DNA of 5,176 nt from an uncultured Collinsella sp. GTDB lineage: Bacteria > Actinomycetota > Coriobacteriia > Coriobacteriales > Coriobacteriaceae. The notes beneath the pieces were generated by a model. The model was not told where the DNA came from, did not search any database, and worked only from the letters and a program-made list of their open reading frames with translations. Below, piece after piece: positions 1 to 5,176 of the stretch. Position 1 is the first letter of the stretch; each line of letters starts with the position of its first letter. The stretch covers positions 1-5,176 of the forward strand of contig USJQ01000096.1 of NCBI GenBank assembly GCA_900554985.1, in the 5' to 3' direction. The translations under genes were made by a program, and so were the position numbers.

Positions 1-3
1 CCA

Positions 4-35
4 GCAGGTCTCCCTGCCTTAGCAAATCTAAGGCA
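4..35. repeat. Two overlapping inverted repeats downstream of argD
   Basis: The first repeat pairs GCAGG (4-8) with CCTGC (13-17); its loop reads GAGA on the minus strand, a GNRA-type tetraloop. The second pairs TGCCTTAG (15-22) with CTAAGGCA (28-35) around a 5-base loop. They share bases 15-17, so both full stems cannot form at once. Neither is followed by a T-run on either strand (GGGAGACC on minus, AAAACGGG on plus), so they are not standard terminators. The remainder of 36-119 shows only a short CCGG-AAC-CCGG repeat (85-95) and no convincing gene. Confidence 0.45.
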
Positions 36-119
36 AAACGGGCTCCAGACCGCTGAATCATGCCGCATAGGACACGCCCACAGTCCGGAACCCGGTCCAA
101 ATTGAGTTATTGCGCCGCG

Positions 120-1403
120 TTAGCCCAAGACATCCGACAGGATCTCGATCAGGCTGTCCACGTCGGCTTCCTCGCAGACGAGTGGCGGCAGGAAACGCAG
201 CGTATGGGCACCCGTAGCGTTGATTACGGCACCGGCCCCCAATGCACGGGCCACAACGTCGTGTGCATCACCCGCAGTATCGTCAAGATCGCAGCCGAGC
301 ATCAGGCCACGGCCACGCACCTCTACCACATGCGGAAGCTTAGCCAGCGCCTGCTCCATATAGGCACCCACCTTGGCAGCATGGTCGGCATAATCGCCGC
401 GCACGAGCGCGGAGAGCGTCGCGGCGCACGCCGCAATGGCTAGGCAGCTGCCGCCAAAGGTCGAGCCGTGGTCGCCCGGCTTAAACACGTCGGCAATCTC
501 CTTCTTTGCCATGACGGCACCCATGGGCACGCCATCGGCAATGCCCTTGGCAAGGCTCATGATGTCGGGCTCCACGCCATAGGTTTGGAATGCAAACGGC
601 TTGCCGGAGCGGAAGATGCCGCACTGGACCTCGTCGGCGATAAGCACGGCGCCCACTTCGTGTGCCAGGTCGCGCGCTGCCGCCATAAACTCCTCGGTCA
701 TGGGATGCACGCCACTCTCACCCTGGATCGGCTCGAGCATCACGGCACAAATCTCGCTCCCCAGCTGCTTAAAGATCGCACGCAGCTCGTCCACATCGTT
801 GGGCGTGCAGGCCACAAAGCCACCCGGCAGCGGGCGGAAGCTGTCCTGCAGCCAATCCTGCATGGTGGCGGCAATGGTCTCGAGCGTACGGCCGTGGAAG
901 CCGCCGCGCATGCACACGATGGTGTTGCCGCCATTACCGGCACGCTTGGCGTACAGACGCGCGAGCTTCATCGAGCCTTCGTTGGCCTCGGCGCCAGAGT
1001 TGGCAAAGAAGGTCTCCCAAACCTGCTCGCCCGCAGCCGGGACACCAAGAGCAGCTGCCGTGGTCTCATCGCCGGCGACAATGGCATCGGCAAGCACGCG
1101 CGCACCATCTACGTCGTCGTTAGCAAGCTTGGACAGCAGCGCCGCGACCTGTCCGCGCTGCTCGATGTAGAAGTAATTGGAGACATGCATGAGCTTTTTG
1201 GTCTGCGCCTCGAGCGCCGAGAGCACAGCCGGGTCGCCATGACCTAGGCTGCACACGCCGATGCCGGCAAGAAAGTCGAGGTACTCACGGCCATCGTCGC
1301 CGGTGAGCTTCATGCCGTGACCCTCGACAAACTCGACCGGAGAGCGGCCAAAGGTATGCATAACGTAATGGGATTCAAGCGATTGCTGAGCTGCAAGTGA
1401 CAT
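120..1403 (-). CDS. argD: Acetylornithine aminotransferase (ArgD)
   Basis: ArgD is a PLP-dependent class III aminotransferase. It converts N-acetylglutamate 5-semialdehyde and glutamate to N-acetylornithine and 2-oxoglutarate; many relatives also act on succinyl-diaminopimelate precursors in lysine synthesis. The 427 residues exceed the usual ~390-405. Motifs in order are NSGAEAN (135-141), GGFHGRT (167-173, cofactor-stacking region), EPIQGESG (224-231), DEVQCG (257-262, with D257 contacting the PLP ring nitrogen), SLAKGIADGVP (283-293, K286 the likely Schiff-base lysine) and GSTFGG (313-318). Compared with E. coli ArgD from memory, about 29 extra residues lie between the KL of LSKL (90-93) and FFANSG (132-137). 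The ATG at 1403 follows an AAAGG site (1414-1410) with 6 nt spacing. It is the last gene of the operon inside the window and ends with TAA. Acetylornithine rather than ornithine or GABA as substrate is inferred from the operon. Confidence 0.95.
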   Translation of the reverse strand: MSLAAQQSLESHYVMHTFGRSPVEFVEGHGMKLTGDDGREYLDFLAGIGVCSLGHGDPAVLSALEAQTKKLMHVSNYFYIEQRGQVAALLSKLANDDVDGARVLADAIVAGDETTAAALGVPAAGEQVWETFFANSGAEANEGSMKLARLYAKRAGNGGNTIVCMRGGFHGRTLETIAATMQDWLQDSFRPLPGGFVACTPNDVDELRAIFKQLGSEICAVMLEPIQGESGVHPMTEEFMAAARDLAHEVGAVLIADEVQCGIFRSGKPFAFQTYGVEPDIMSLAKGIADGVPMGAVMAKKEIADVFKPGDHGSTFGGSCLAIAACAATLSALVRGDYADHAAKVGAYMEQALAKLPHVVEVRGRGLMLGCDLDDTAGDAHDVVARALGAGAVINATGAHTLRFLPPLVCEEADVDSLIEILSDVLG

Positions 1404-1420
1404 GAGATGCCTTTCGTTGG

Positions 1421-1434
1421 GCGCCAGACGGCGC
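1421..1434 (-). repeat. Small GC hairpin just before the argD ribosome binding site
   Basis: GCGCC (1421-1425) and GGCGC (1430-1434) pair perfectly around a 4-base loop; the minus strand reads GCGCC-GTCT-GGCGC. It sits 6 bp upstream of the AAAGG ribosome binding site of argD inside the 69-bp argB-argD gap. No T-run follows, so it is not a terminator. It could block ribosome scanning or protect the message locally, but a stem of this size also arises easily by chance in GC-rich DNA. Confidence 0.3.
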
Positions 1435-1472
1435 GGGGCTATGGGTGCAGGAATGGGTCGGCTGCGGGCCAG

Positions 1473-2453
1473 CTAGACCGTCTGGAGCTTCTCGACCTCG
1501 TCAAGGTTCTCGGTCAGACGCGCAGCAAACGTCGAAAGCGGATGCGGATGCGTATCGAACTCGTAAGCCGTCTCGGTGGAATGGATCACGGTGCCGACGC
1601 CGGCATCGGTCAGCAACTCCAGGAGCAGCGAATGCGGCGTAGTACCGTTAATGATGTGGGCACGAAATACGCCGCCGGTAAGCGCATCGACGGCCGCACG
1701 CAGCTTGGGAATCATGCCCTTATCGACCTCGCCGCCGTAGAGCATTTCGTTAACCTCGTCGAGCGTTAGGTTGGAGATAAGCGAGTCCTTGTCGCTAAAG
1801 TCCTTGTACAGGCCATCGACATCGGTCAAAAAGATCGCCTTATGCGCGTGGAGCGCCGCGGCAACGGCACCGGCGGCGGTGTCGGCGTTGATGTTGAAGA
1901 AACCGCCGTCCTCCCCCGCCGCAACGGTAGCAATGACGGGGATGTACTCGCTATCGAGTAAGCGCTCGATATAGTCGGTGTTGACGTGCGTCACTTTGCC
2001 CACACGACCGAGCTCGGGGTCGAGCGGCTCGGCGATGAGCGTGCCGGCATCGCTGCCCGACACGCCCACGGCCAGGTTGCCATGGTGGTTGAGCGCTGCG
2101 ACCAGCTCCTGGTTGACCTTACCGCCCAGCACCTCGCGCACGATATCCATAGTCGCCGGCGTGGTCACACGCTGGCCGTTCTTAAACTCGACGGGGATGT
2201 CGTAGTGGCTGAGTGCCTCGTTGATGGCCTTGCCGCCGCCGTGCACGATAACGGGGCGCATACCGATGATCTTGAGCAAAACGATGTCGCTCATCACGTC
2301 GCGGCGCAGCTGCTCATCAACCATGGCGGCTCCGCCATATTTGATAACAACCGTCTTGCCGGTCAGGTTCTTAATCCACGGCAGCGCTTCGAACAGCAGC
2401 TGCGCGGTTGCTTCGTTGGATTCGCTCGAACGACAATCTCGTGCGAATTTCAT
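1473..2453 (-). CDS. argB: Acetylglutamate kinase (ArgB), probably arginine-inhibited
   Basis: ArgB phosphorylates the gamma-carboxylate of N-acetylglutamate with ATP, usually the controlled step when ArgJ is present. Residues count from the ATG at 2453 (326 aa). Visible amino acid kinase motifs are VIKYGG (36-41, with K38), HGGG (71-74), NGQRVT (92-97, R95 likely substrate contact), NINAD (187-191), LTDVDGLY (209-216) and DKGMIPK (244-250, K250). The ~30 residues before VIKYGG, ending ALPWIKNLTGKT, resemble the N-terminal helix of hexameric arginine-sensitive kinases; the short E. coli-type enzymes lack it. H266, E279 and GVGT (285-288) fit the C-terminal arginine-binding region as I recall it. 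About 36 residues follow the usual end of the fold, an unusual tail. The frame stays open upstream to a TTG at 2513 (20 more codons), but that TTG lacks a Shine-Dalgarno site, so the ATG is preferred. argD follows after 69 bp. Confidence 0.95.
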   Translation of the reverse strand: MKFARDCRSSESNEATAQLLFEALPWIKNLTGKTVVIKYGGAAMVDEQLRRDVMSDIVLLKIIGMRPVIVHGGGKAINEALSHYDIPVEFKNGQRVTTPATMDIVREVLGGKVNQELVAALNHHGNLAVGVSGSDAGTLIAEPLDPELGRVGKVTHVNTDYIERLLDSEYIPVIATVAAGEDGGFFNINADTAAGAVAAALHAHKAIFLTDVDGLYKDFSDKDSLISNLTLDEVNEMLYGGEVDKGMIPKLRAAVDALTGGVFRAHIINGTTPHSLLLELLTDAGVGTVIHSTETAYEFDTHPHPLSTFAARLTENLDEVEKLQTV

Positions 2454-2459
2454 AATCTG

Positions 2460-2463
2460 CCTC
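2460..2463 (-). promoter_or_regulatory. Ribosome binding site deciding the argB start
   Basis: The minus strand reads GAGG followed by six bases and then the ATG at 2453. The alternative upstream in-frame TTG at 2513 has only GCGCATC before it, with no purine-rich site. Starting at the ATG gives a kinase N-terminus that leads directly into the family's N-helix. The extra 20 residues from the TTG (starting MPRLRTAEHG) look like translated leader. Confidence 0.7.
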
Positions 2464-2534
2464 GTCTTTCGTATCGTTATCGCGCCGTGCTCCGCTGTCC
2501 GCAATCGCGGCAAGATGCGCAGCGTGCCCGGAAT

Positions 2535-3803
2535 CTAGGAACGGTAGTCGCCGTTGATGGAGATATACTCATGCGTGAGGTCGCAGGTCCACACGGTCGT
2601 TGCCGCGTCGCCTGCGCCCAGGTCGGCCGAGATCACGATCTCGGGCGCCTCGAAACGTCGTAGAGCCTCGTCCTCGTCAAAGGGAACAGTCAGACCATCG
2701 CGACAGACAGGCATGCCCATCATGTCGATGGAAACGTCTTCCTGATTAAACTTCACGCCGCACTTGCCAAGCGCCATAGCAACGCGGCCCCAGTTGCAGT
2801 CGTGGCCGGCGATGCAGGTCTTAACGAGCGGCGAGTTAGCAACGGCACGGGCGGCGATATCGGCCTCCTCGTCGTTGGCGGCGCCGGTAACGTTGACCGT
2901 AACAAGCTTGGATGCGCCCTCACCATCGGCGGCGATATTGCGCGCCAGGCTCTCGCACACCTCGTGCACGGCAAATGCCAACTCGTCAAAGGCATCGGAG
3001 CCCTCGACGATAGGCTCGGCATCTGCGGCAGCGGCGCCGGAGGCAAGCATGATGCAGGTGTCGTTGGTCGAGGTGTCGGAATCGACCGTTACCTTGTTAA
3101 AGGTCTGCTTGACGGTCGAGAGCAGCAGGGCATGAAGTGCCGCAGGCTCGACGGGGGCATCGGTGGTGATAACTGCGATCATGGTGGCCATATTGGGCAT
3201 GATCATGCCCGAGCCCTTGCACATTCCGCCTACCGTATAGACATTGCCCGCATGACCCGCAGCCTCACTGACGTAGGATACGGCGTACTCCTTGGAGTGC
3301 GTGTCGGTCGTCATGATGGCGCGAGCGGCATCGGCGCCACCGTGGGCGGAGAGCGCCTCGTAGGCAGCAGGAATGGCGGTCTCAAACGTGTCGATCGGCA
3401 GAATCTGGCCAATCACACCCGTGGAGGCAACCAGAATCTGCTGGGGCTCGCAGCCGATGACCTGCGATGCGATGCTGCACGTCTCGCGCGCGCAGGCAAG
3501 GCCGGTCTCACCCGTGGCGGCGTTGGCATTGCCAGAGTTGACCGAAACACCGGCGATGATACCGTAGCCCTTGTCGGCACCGCCCAGGTTGGCACGGCTC
3601 ACCTGCACGGGCGCCGCGCAAAAGCGATTGGTGGTAAACACGCCGGCACCGGGACAGGGTTTATCGGGCACGACGAGCGCGTAATCCAGACGCTCGGGGT
3701 TCTTGCGGAACCCAGCGTGGATGCCTGCAGCTTTAAAACCAGCCGCAGCCGTAACGCCACCCTCGACGGCGCGAATCTTGATATCAAACAGCTCGGTATC
3801 CAT
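2535..3803 (-). CDS. argJ: Glutamate N-acetyltransferase / ornithine acetyltransferase (ArgJ)
   Basis: ArgJ moves the acetyl group from N-acetylornithine to glutamate, releasing ornithine and regenerating N-acetylglutamate (the cyclic pathway). Some members also make N-acetylglutamate from acetyl-CoA; the sequence alone does not settle which type this is. The 422-residue precursor is slightly longer than the usual ~390-410. Family members cleave themselves into alpha and beta chains before a conserved threonine; here the site is A206/T207 in PNMATMIAV, with T207 as the new N-terminal nucleophile. The KGSGMIMPN run before it, STG at 127-129 (likely oxyanion hole), DSDTSTNDT at 241-249 and the terminal YISINGDYRS all match the family. 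The ATG at 3803 has AAGGAG at 3820-3815, with a rather long 11-nt spacing. The gene lies 81 bp upstream of the chosen argB start. Its presence makes a dedicated ArgE deacetylase unnecessary for the pathway. It ends with TAG. Confidence 0.97.
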   Translation of the reverse strand: MDTELFDIKIRAVEGGVTAAAGFKAAGIHAGFRKNPERLDYALVVPDKPCPGAGVFTTNRFCAAPVQVSRANLGGADKGYGIIAGVSVNSGNANAATGETGLACARETCSIASQVIGCEPQQILVASTGVIGQILPIDTFETAIPAAYEALSAHGGADAARAIMTTDTHSKEYAVSYVSEAAGHAGNVYTVGGMCKGSGMIMPNMATMIAVITTDAPVEPAALHALLLSTVKQTFNKVTVDSDTSTNDTCIMLASGAAAADAEPIVEGSDAFDELAFAVHEVCESLARNIAADGEGASKLVTVNVTGAANDEEADIAARAVANSPLVKTCIAGHDCNWGRVAMALGKCGVKFNQEDVSIDMMGMPVCRDGLTVPFDEDEALRRFEAPEIVISADLGAGDAATTVWTCDLTHEYISINGDYRS

Positions 3804-3897
3804 CGTCTTTATGACTCCTTATGTCAAACAAAAAAACGGACATCGGTTGGTGCGCCATGCCAGTCGTGATCATGAGACCAGCTTAAGAGTGGCGCCC

Positions 3898-3936
3898 CAT
3901 TCGATGCCCGACTACCAAATCGTTAACAATCGAATG
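3898..3936 (-). repeat. Inverted repeat in the argC-argJ gap
   Basis: CATTCGAT (3898-3905) and ATCGAATG (3929-3936) are exact reverse complements with a 23-nt loop. They begin two bases after the argC stop codon. In the mRNA this could form a weak 8-bp stem between argC and argJ, perhaps affecting 3' end stability or translational coupling. The stem is not GC-rich and no T-run follows it directly, so it is not an intrinsic terminator. The rest of the 135-bp gap (3804-3938) holds only a run of seven T on the minus strand (3836-3830) and the argJ Shine-Dalgarno site. Confidence 0.4.
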
Positions 3937-3938
3937 TG

Positions 3939-5009
3939 CTACACCGGGCACGCCACTGTAGGCAAGCCTCGTCGCTCGTCAAAGCCAAAGACGATATTGG
4001 CGCACTGGACTGCTTGGCCCGCAGCGCCCTTGCACAGATTGTCGATGGCGCCCGTCGCCACCAGCACGCCCGCGCGCTTGTTGAGCGCGAGGCCAATCTG
4101 GGCAGCGTTGGTGCCGACGACCGAAGCCGTCTTGGGCTGCTGGCCGGCATCGAGCACGCGCACAAAGGTGCGACCGGCGTAGAACTGCTTGTAATGGTCG
4201 ACGACATCCTCAAGAGCCAGCGTGTCGAGAGCCTGCGGCGCGAGCGGCAGCGTCACCGTGGAGAGCAGACCGCGCTTGAGCGGTGCCAGGTGCGGGGTAA
4301 AGACGACGCGATCGGTCAGGCCAAGGATTTGCTCAATCTCGGGCGTGTGGCGATGCTTGCCCACGCCGTAGGCCTCCAAGTTCTCGTCGGCGCTGCAAAA
4401 ATGGGTGCGGGCGTTGCAGGACTTACCGGCGCCCGTCACGCCGCTAATGGCATCGACAATCACGGGACCGTTCTCGGCCACCCAGCCCGCGCGCACGGCG
4501 GGCGCGGCGGCAAGGCTCGTTGCGGTGGGATAGCAACCGGCGCAGGCGACCAGCACGGGTTTGCCGTCGGCATGGTCGGATGCGGCGGTCTCCAAGTCCT
4601 GGCAGAACAGCTCGGGCAGACCGAAGGCACGGGTCTTGAGCAGCTCGGGGCTCGTATGCTCGGCGGCATACCAAGCCTCAAAAACGGACGCGTCGTTCAG
4701 ACGGTAGTCGGCCGAAAGATCAAAGCAGGAGACGCCCGATGCAAGCAGCGCGGGCACCTGTGCCATGGCAGCCGTGTGCGGCACGGCCAAAAAGACCGCG
4801 TCGCAGTTCTTGAGCTCGGGGGCATCATGCGTCGTAAAGACAAGATCGCTTACGCCGGTGAAGCTCGGGTACACCGCAGACAACGGCTGGCCGGCATCGG
4901 CGTTGGACGTAATGGCAGCAAGTTCAAAATCGGGATGACCGAGGACGAGGCGAATGAGCTCGGCTCCGGCATATCCAGCCGCGCCGACGATTCCAACCTT
5001 CAAAGACAT
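3939..5009 (-). CDS. argC: N-acetyl-gamma-glutamyl-phosphate reductase (ArgC)
   Basis: This cytoplasmic enzyme does the third step of arginine synthesis: NADPH-dependent reduction of N-acetylglutamyl-5-phosphate to N-acetylglutamate 5-semialdehyde, releasing phosphate. The 356-residue length is normal for the family. The N-terminus (residues 5-15) is a glycine-rich dinucleotide-binding loop, G6-x-x-G9-x-x-G12-x-x-G15. The catalytic cysteine is C159 in AGCYPTA, and the HRHTPEI stretch (219-225) carries the likely catalytic histidine, H221. The segment FDLSADYRL (96-104) and the C-terminal NLCKGAAGQAVQ (324-335) are also typical of ArgC. The ATG at 5009 is preceded by AAGGAG (5021-5016) with 6 nt spacing, and the protein starts right at the nucleotide-binding fold, so the start is secure. 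It is the first gene of the operon, 135 bp upstream of argJ, and ends with TAG. Nothing looks truncated or unusual. Confidence 0.97.
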   Translation of the reverse strand: MSLKVGIVGAAGYAGAELIRLVLGHPDFELAAITSNADAGQPLSAVYPSFTGVSDLVFTTHDAPELKNCDAVFLAVPHTAAMAQVPALLASGVSCFDLSADYRLNDASVFEAWYAAEHTSPELLKTRAFGLPELFCQDLETAASDHADGKPVLVACAGCYPTATSLAAAPAVRAGWVAENGPVIVDAISGVTGAGKSCNARTHFCSADENLEAYGVGKHRHTPEIEQILGLTDRVVFTPHLAPLKRGLLSTVTLPLAPQALDTLALEDVVDHYKQFYAGRTFVRVLDAGQQPKTASVVGTNAAQIGLALNKRAGVLVATGAIDNLCKGAAGQAVQCANIVFGFDERRGLPTVACPV

Positions 5010-5078
5010 ATCAGACTCCTTGTCTGCGATTTATGCACCGATGCGCATTTCGCAGCGGTCGTTATGAAATGGGTTGAA

Positions 5079-5087
5079 ACTTTAGCA
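5079..5087 (-). promoter_or_regulatory. Candidate extended -10 promoter for argCJBD
   Basis: The minus strand reads TGC-TAAAGT: an extended TGn motif followed by a -10 hexamer matching TATAAT at four of six positions. No good -35 lies at 16-18 bp; that region falls inside the proximal ARG box, which would allow direct occlusion by the repressor. The implied transcript starts near 5072, giving a leader of about 60 nt before argC. This is a weak motif match chosen partly because of the operator's position. Confidence 0.3.
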
Positions 5088-5093
5088 CCAAAA

Positions 5094-5132
5094 GATGCAT
5101 GAATACGTAAATGGCTTGCATATTCATGCATT
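5094..5132. promoter_or_regulatory. Paired ARG boxes, probable ArgR/AhrC operator
   Basis: An exact 11-bp inverted repeat, ATGCATGAATA (5095-5105) and TATTCATGCAT (5121-5131), is centred at 5113. It divides into two 18-bp boxes with a 3-bp spacer. Box 1 on the plus strand (5094-5111) is GATGCATGAATACGTAAA. Box 2 on the minus strand (5132-5115) is AATGCATGAATATGCAAG. Each core is a near palindrome of the form TGCAT-GAAT-ATGCA. The box centres are 21 bp apart, the spacing known for tandem ARG boxes bound by one ArgR hexamer. Against the Bacillus AhrC consensus as I recall it (CATGAATAAAAATKCAAK), box 2 matches at 14 of 18 positions and box 1 at 11. The site lies about 85-123 bp upstream of the argC ATG, next to the best -10 candidate. 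Repression by arginine-bound ArgR is inferred. Confidence 0.75.
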
Positions 5133-5170
5133 GAAACATTCCCGACACATTCGCTTGAAGGAATTGACAA

Positions 5171-5176
5171 ATGGAG
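5171..5176 (+). CDS. Possible start of a divergent gene, cut by the window edge
   Basis: An ATG at 5171-5173 followed by GAG is preceded by GAAGGA (5157-5162) with an 8-nt gap, an excellent ribosome binding site and spacing. Only two codons (Met-Glu) are inside the window, so the product cannot be guessed. It would be transcribed away from argC, with the paired ARG boxes lying between the two starts about 40 bp upstream of this ATG, so it may share the same control. TTGACA at 5164-5169 overlaps this spacer and could instead be a -35 element for a promoter beyond the edge. Confidence 0.35.

Noticed and set aside
15..35. The 8-bp stem as a rho-independent terminator for argD, or as part of a tRNA
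   Set aside because: No T-run follows the stem on either strand. Treated as an anticodon arm it lacks the expected T at position 33, and no acceptor or T-arm can be paired around it.
1..61. Open minus-strand frame from ATG at 61 to the window edge, starting MIQRSGARFALDLLRQGDLL, as a possible next gene of the operon
   Set aside because: Only 20 codons are visible, there is no ribosome binding site before the ATG, third codon positions are much less GC-rich than in the arg genes, and the frame overlaps the inverted repeats. A second minus-strand frame from 68 is also open, so openness here is not informative.
1..105. Plus-strand frame open from the left edge to TGA at 103-105, as the tail of a convergent gene
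   Set aside because: Thirty-four open codons are plausible by chance, and the translation shows no recognisable C-terminal motif. It cannot be excluded without sequence to the left.
2499..2510. CCGC-AATC-GCGG mini-hairpin in the argJ-argB gap
   Set aside because: A 4-bp stem with no T-run is expected by chance in GC-rich sequence, and nothing in its position adds support.
3822..3827. Perfect TTGACA on the minus strand just upstream of argJ, as a -35 element of an internal promoter
   Set aside because: At 17 bp downstream there is only GATGGA, already inside argJ, so no -10 element fits and a start there would miss the argJ ribosome binding site.
3936..5102. A 388-codon open frame on the plus strand opposite argC, and a 355-codon one opposite argJ (2802-3869)
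   Set aside because: Both are antisense shadows of well-supported arg genes in GC-rich DNA. Their translations show no recognisable motifs, and no convincing ribosome binding site supports them.
1..5176. CRISPR arrays, insertion sequences, phage genes, toxin-antitoxin pairs or another novel system
   Set aside because: Reading both strands showed no spaced direct repeats, transposase or integrase motifs, or foreign-looking genes. The window is almost fully taken up by a standard biosynthetic operon.

Overview
The window holds one compact arginine biosynthesis operon, argC-argJ-argB-argD, all on the minus strand and read from right to left. It covers about 120 to 5009. The four products turn N-acetylglutamate into N-acetylornithine and then release ornithine by passing the acetyl group back to glutamate (the cyclic, ArgJ-type pathway). 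ArgB phosphorylates N-acetylglutamate, ArgC reduces the acyl phosphate to the semialdehyde, ArgD transaminates it to N-acetylornithine, and ArgJ recycles the acetyl group. All four reading frames are intact, with their expected catalytic motifs.

The DNA is GC-rich (roughly 60% by eye), with GC-rich third codon positions and long antisense shadow frames. Every gene has a purine-rich Shine-Dalgarno site. The gene order and protein style fit a high-GC Gram-positive, and my best guess is Coriobacteriia (Collinsella-like). That placement rests on general recall, not on a marker gene.

Layout from right to left: 5171-5176 is a probable start codon of a divergent plus-strand gene, cut off by the window edge. 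5010-5170 is the intergenic control region. It carries two ARG-box-like sites whose centres lie 21 bp apart (5094-5132), a weak extended -10 promoter candidate (5079-5087) and the argC ribosome binding site. argC (3939-5009) is followed by a 135-bp gap with an 8-bp inverted repeat. argJ (2535-3803) is followed by an 81-bp gap. argB (1473-2453) starts at an internal ATG and not at the upstream TTG. A 69-bp gap with a small GC hairpin precedes argD (120-1403). Positions 1-119 lie downstream of argD and hold two overlapping inverted repeats; no convincing gene or terminator is visible there, so the transcript may run on past the left edge.

Control is probably at two levels: transcription, by an ArgR/AhrC-type repressor at the paired boxes, and enzyme activity, by arginine inhibition of ArgB, whose N-terminal helix extension is the type seen in arginine-sensitive kinases. 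No argA, argF, argG, argH or argR is visible. I found no novel defence, mobile or RNA-based system here. The points worth a second look are the operator, the divergent start, an insertion in ArgD, a C-terminal tail on ArgB, and the repeats at the left edge.
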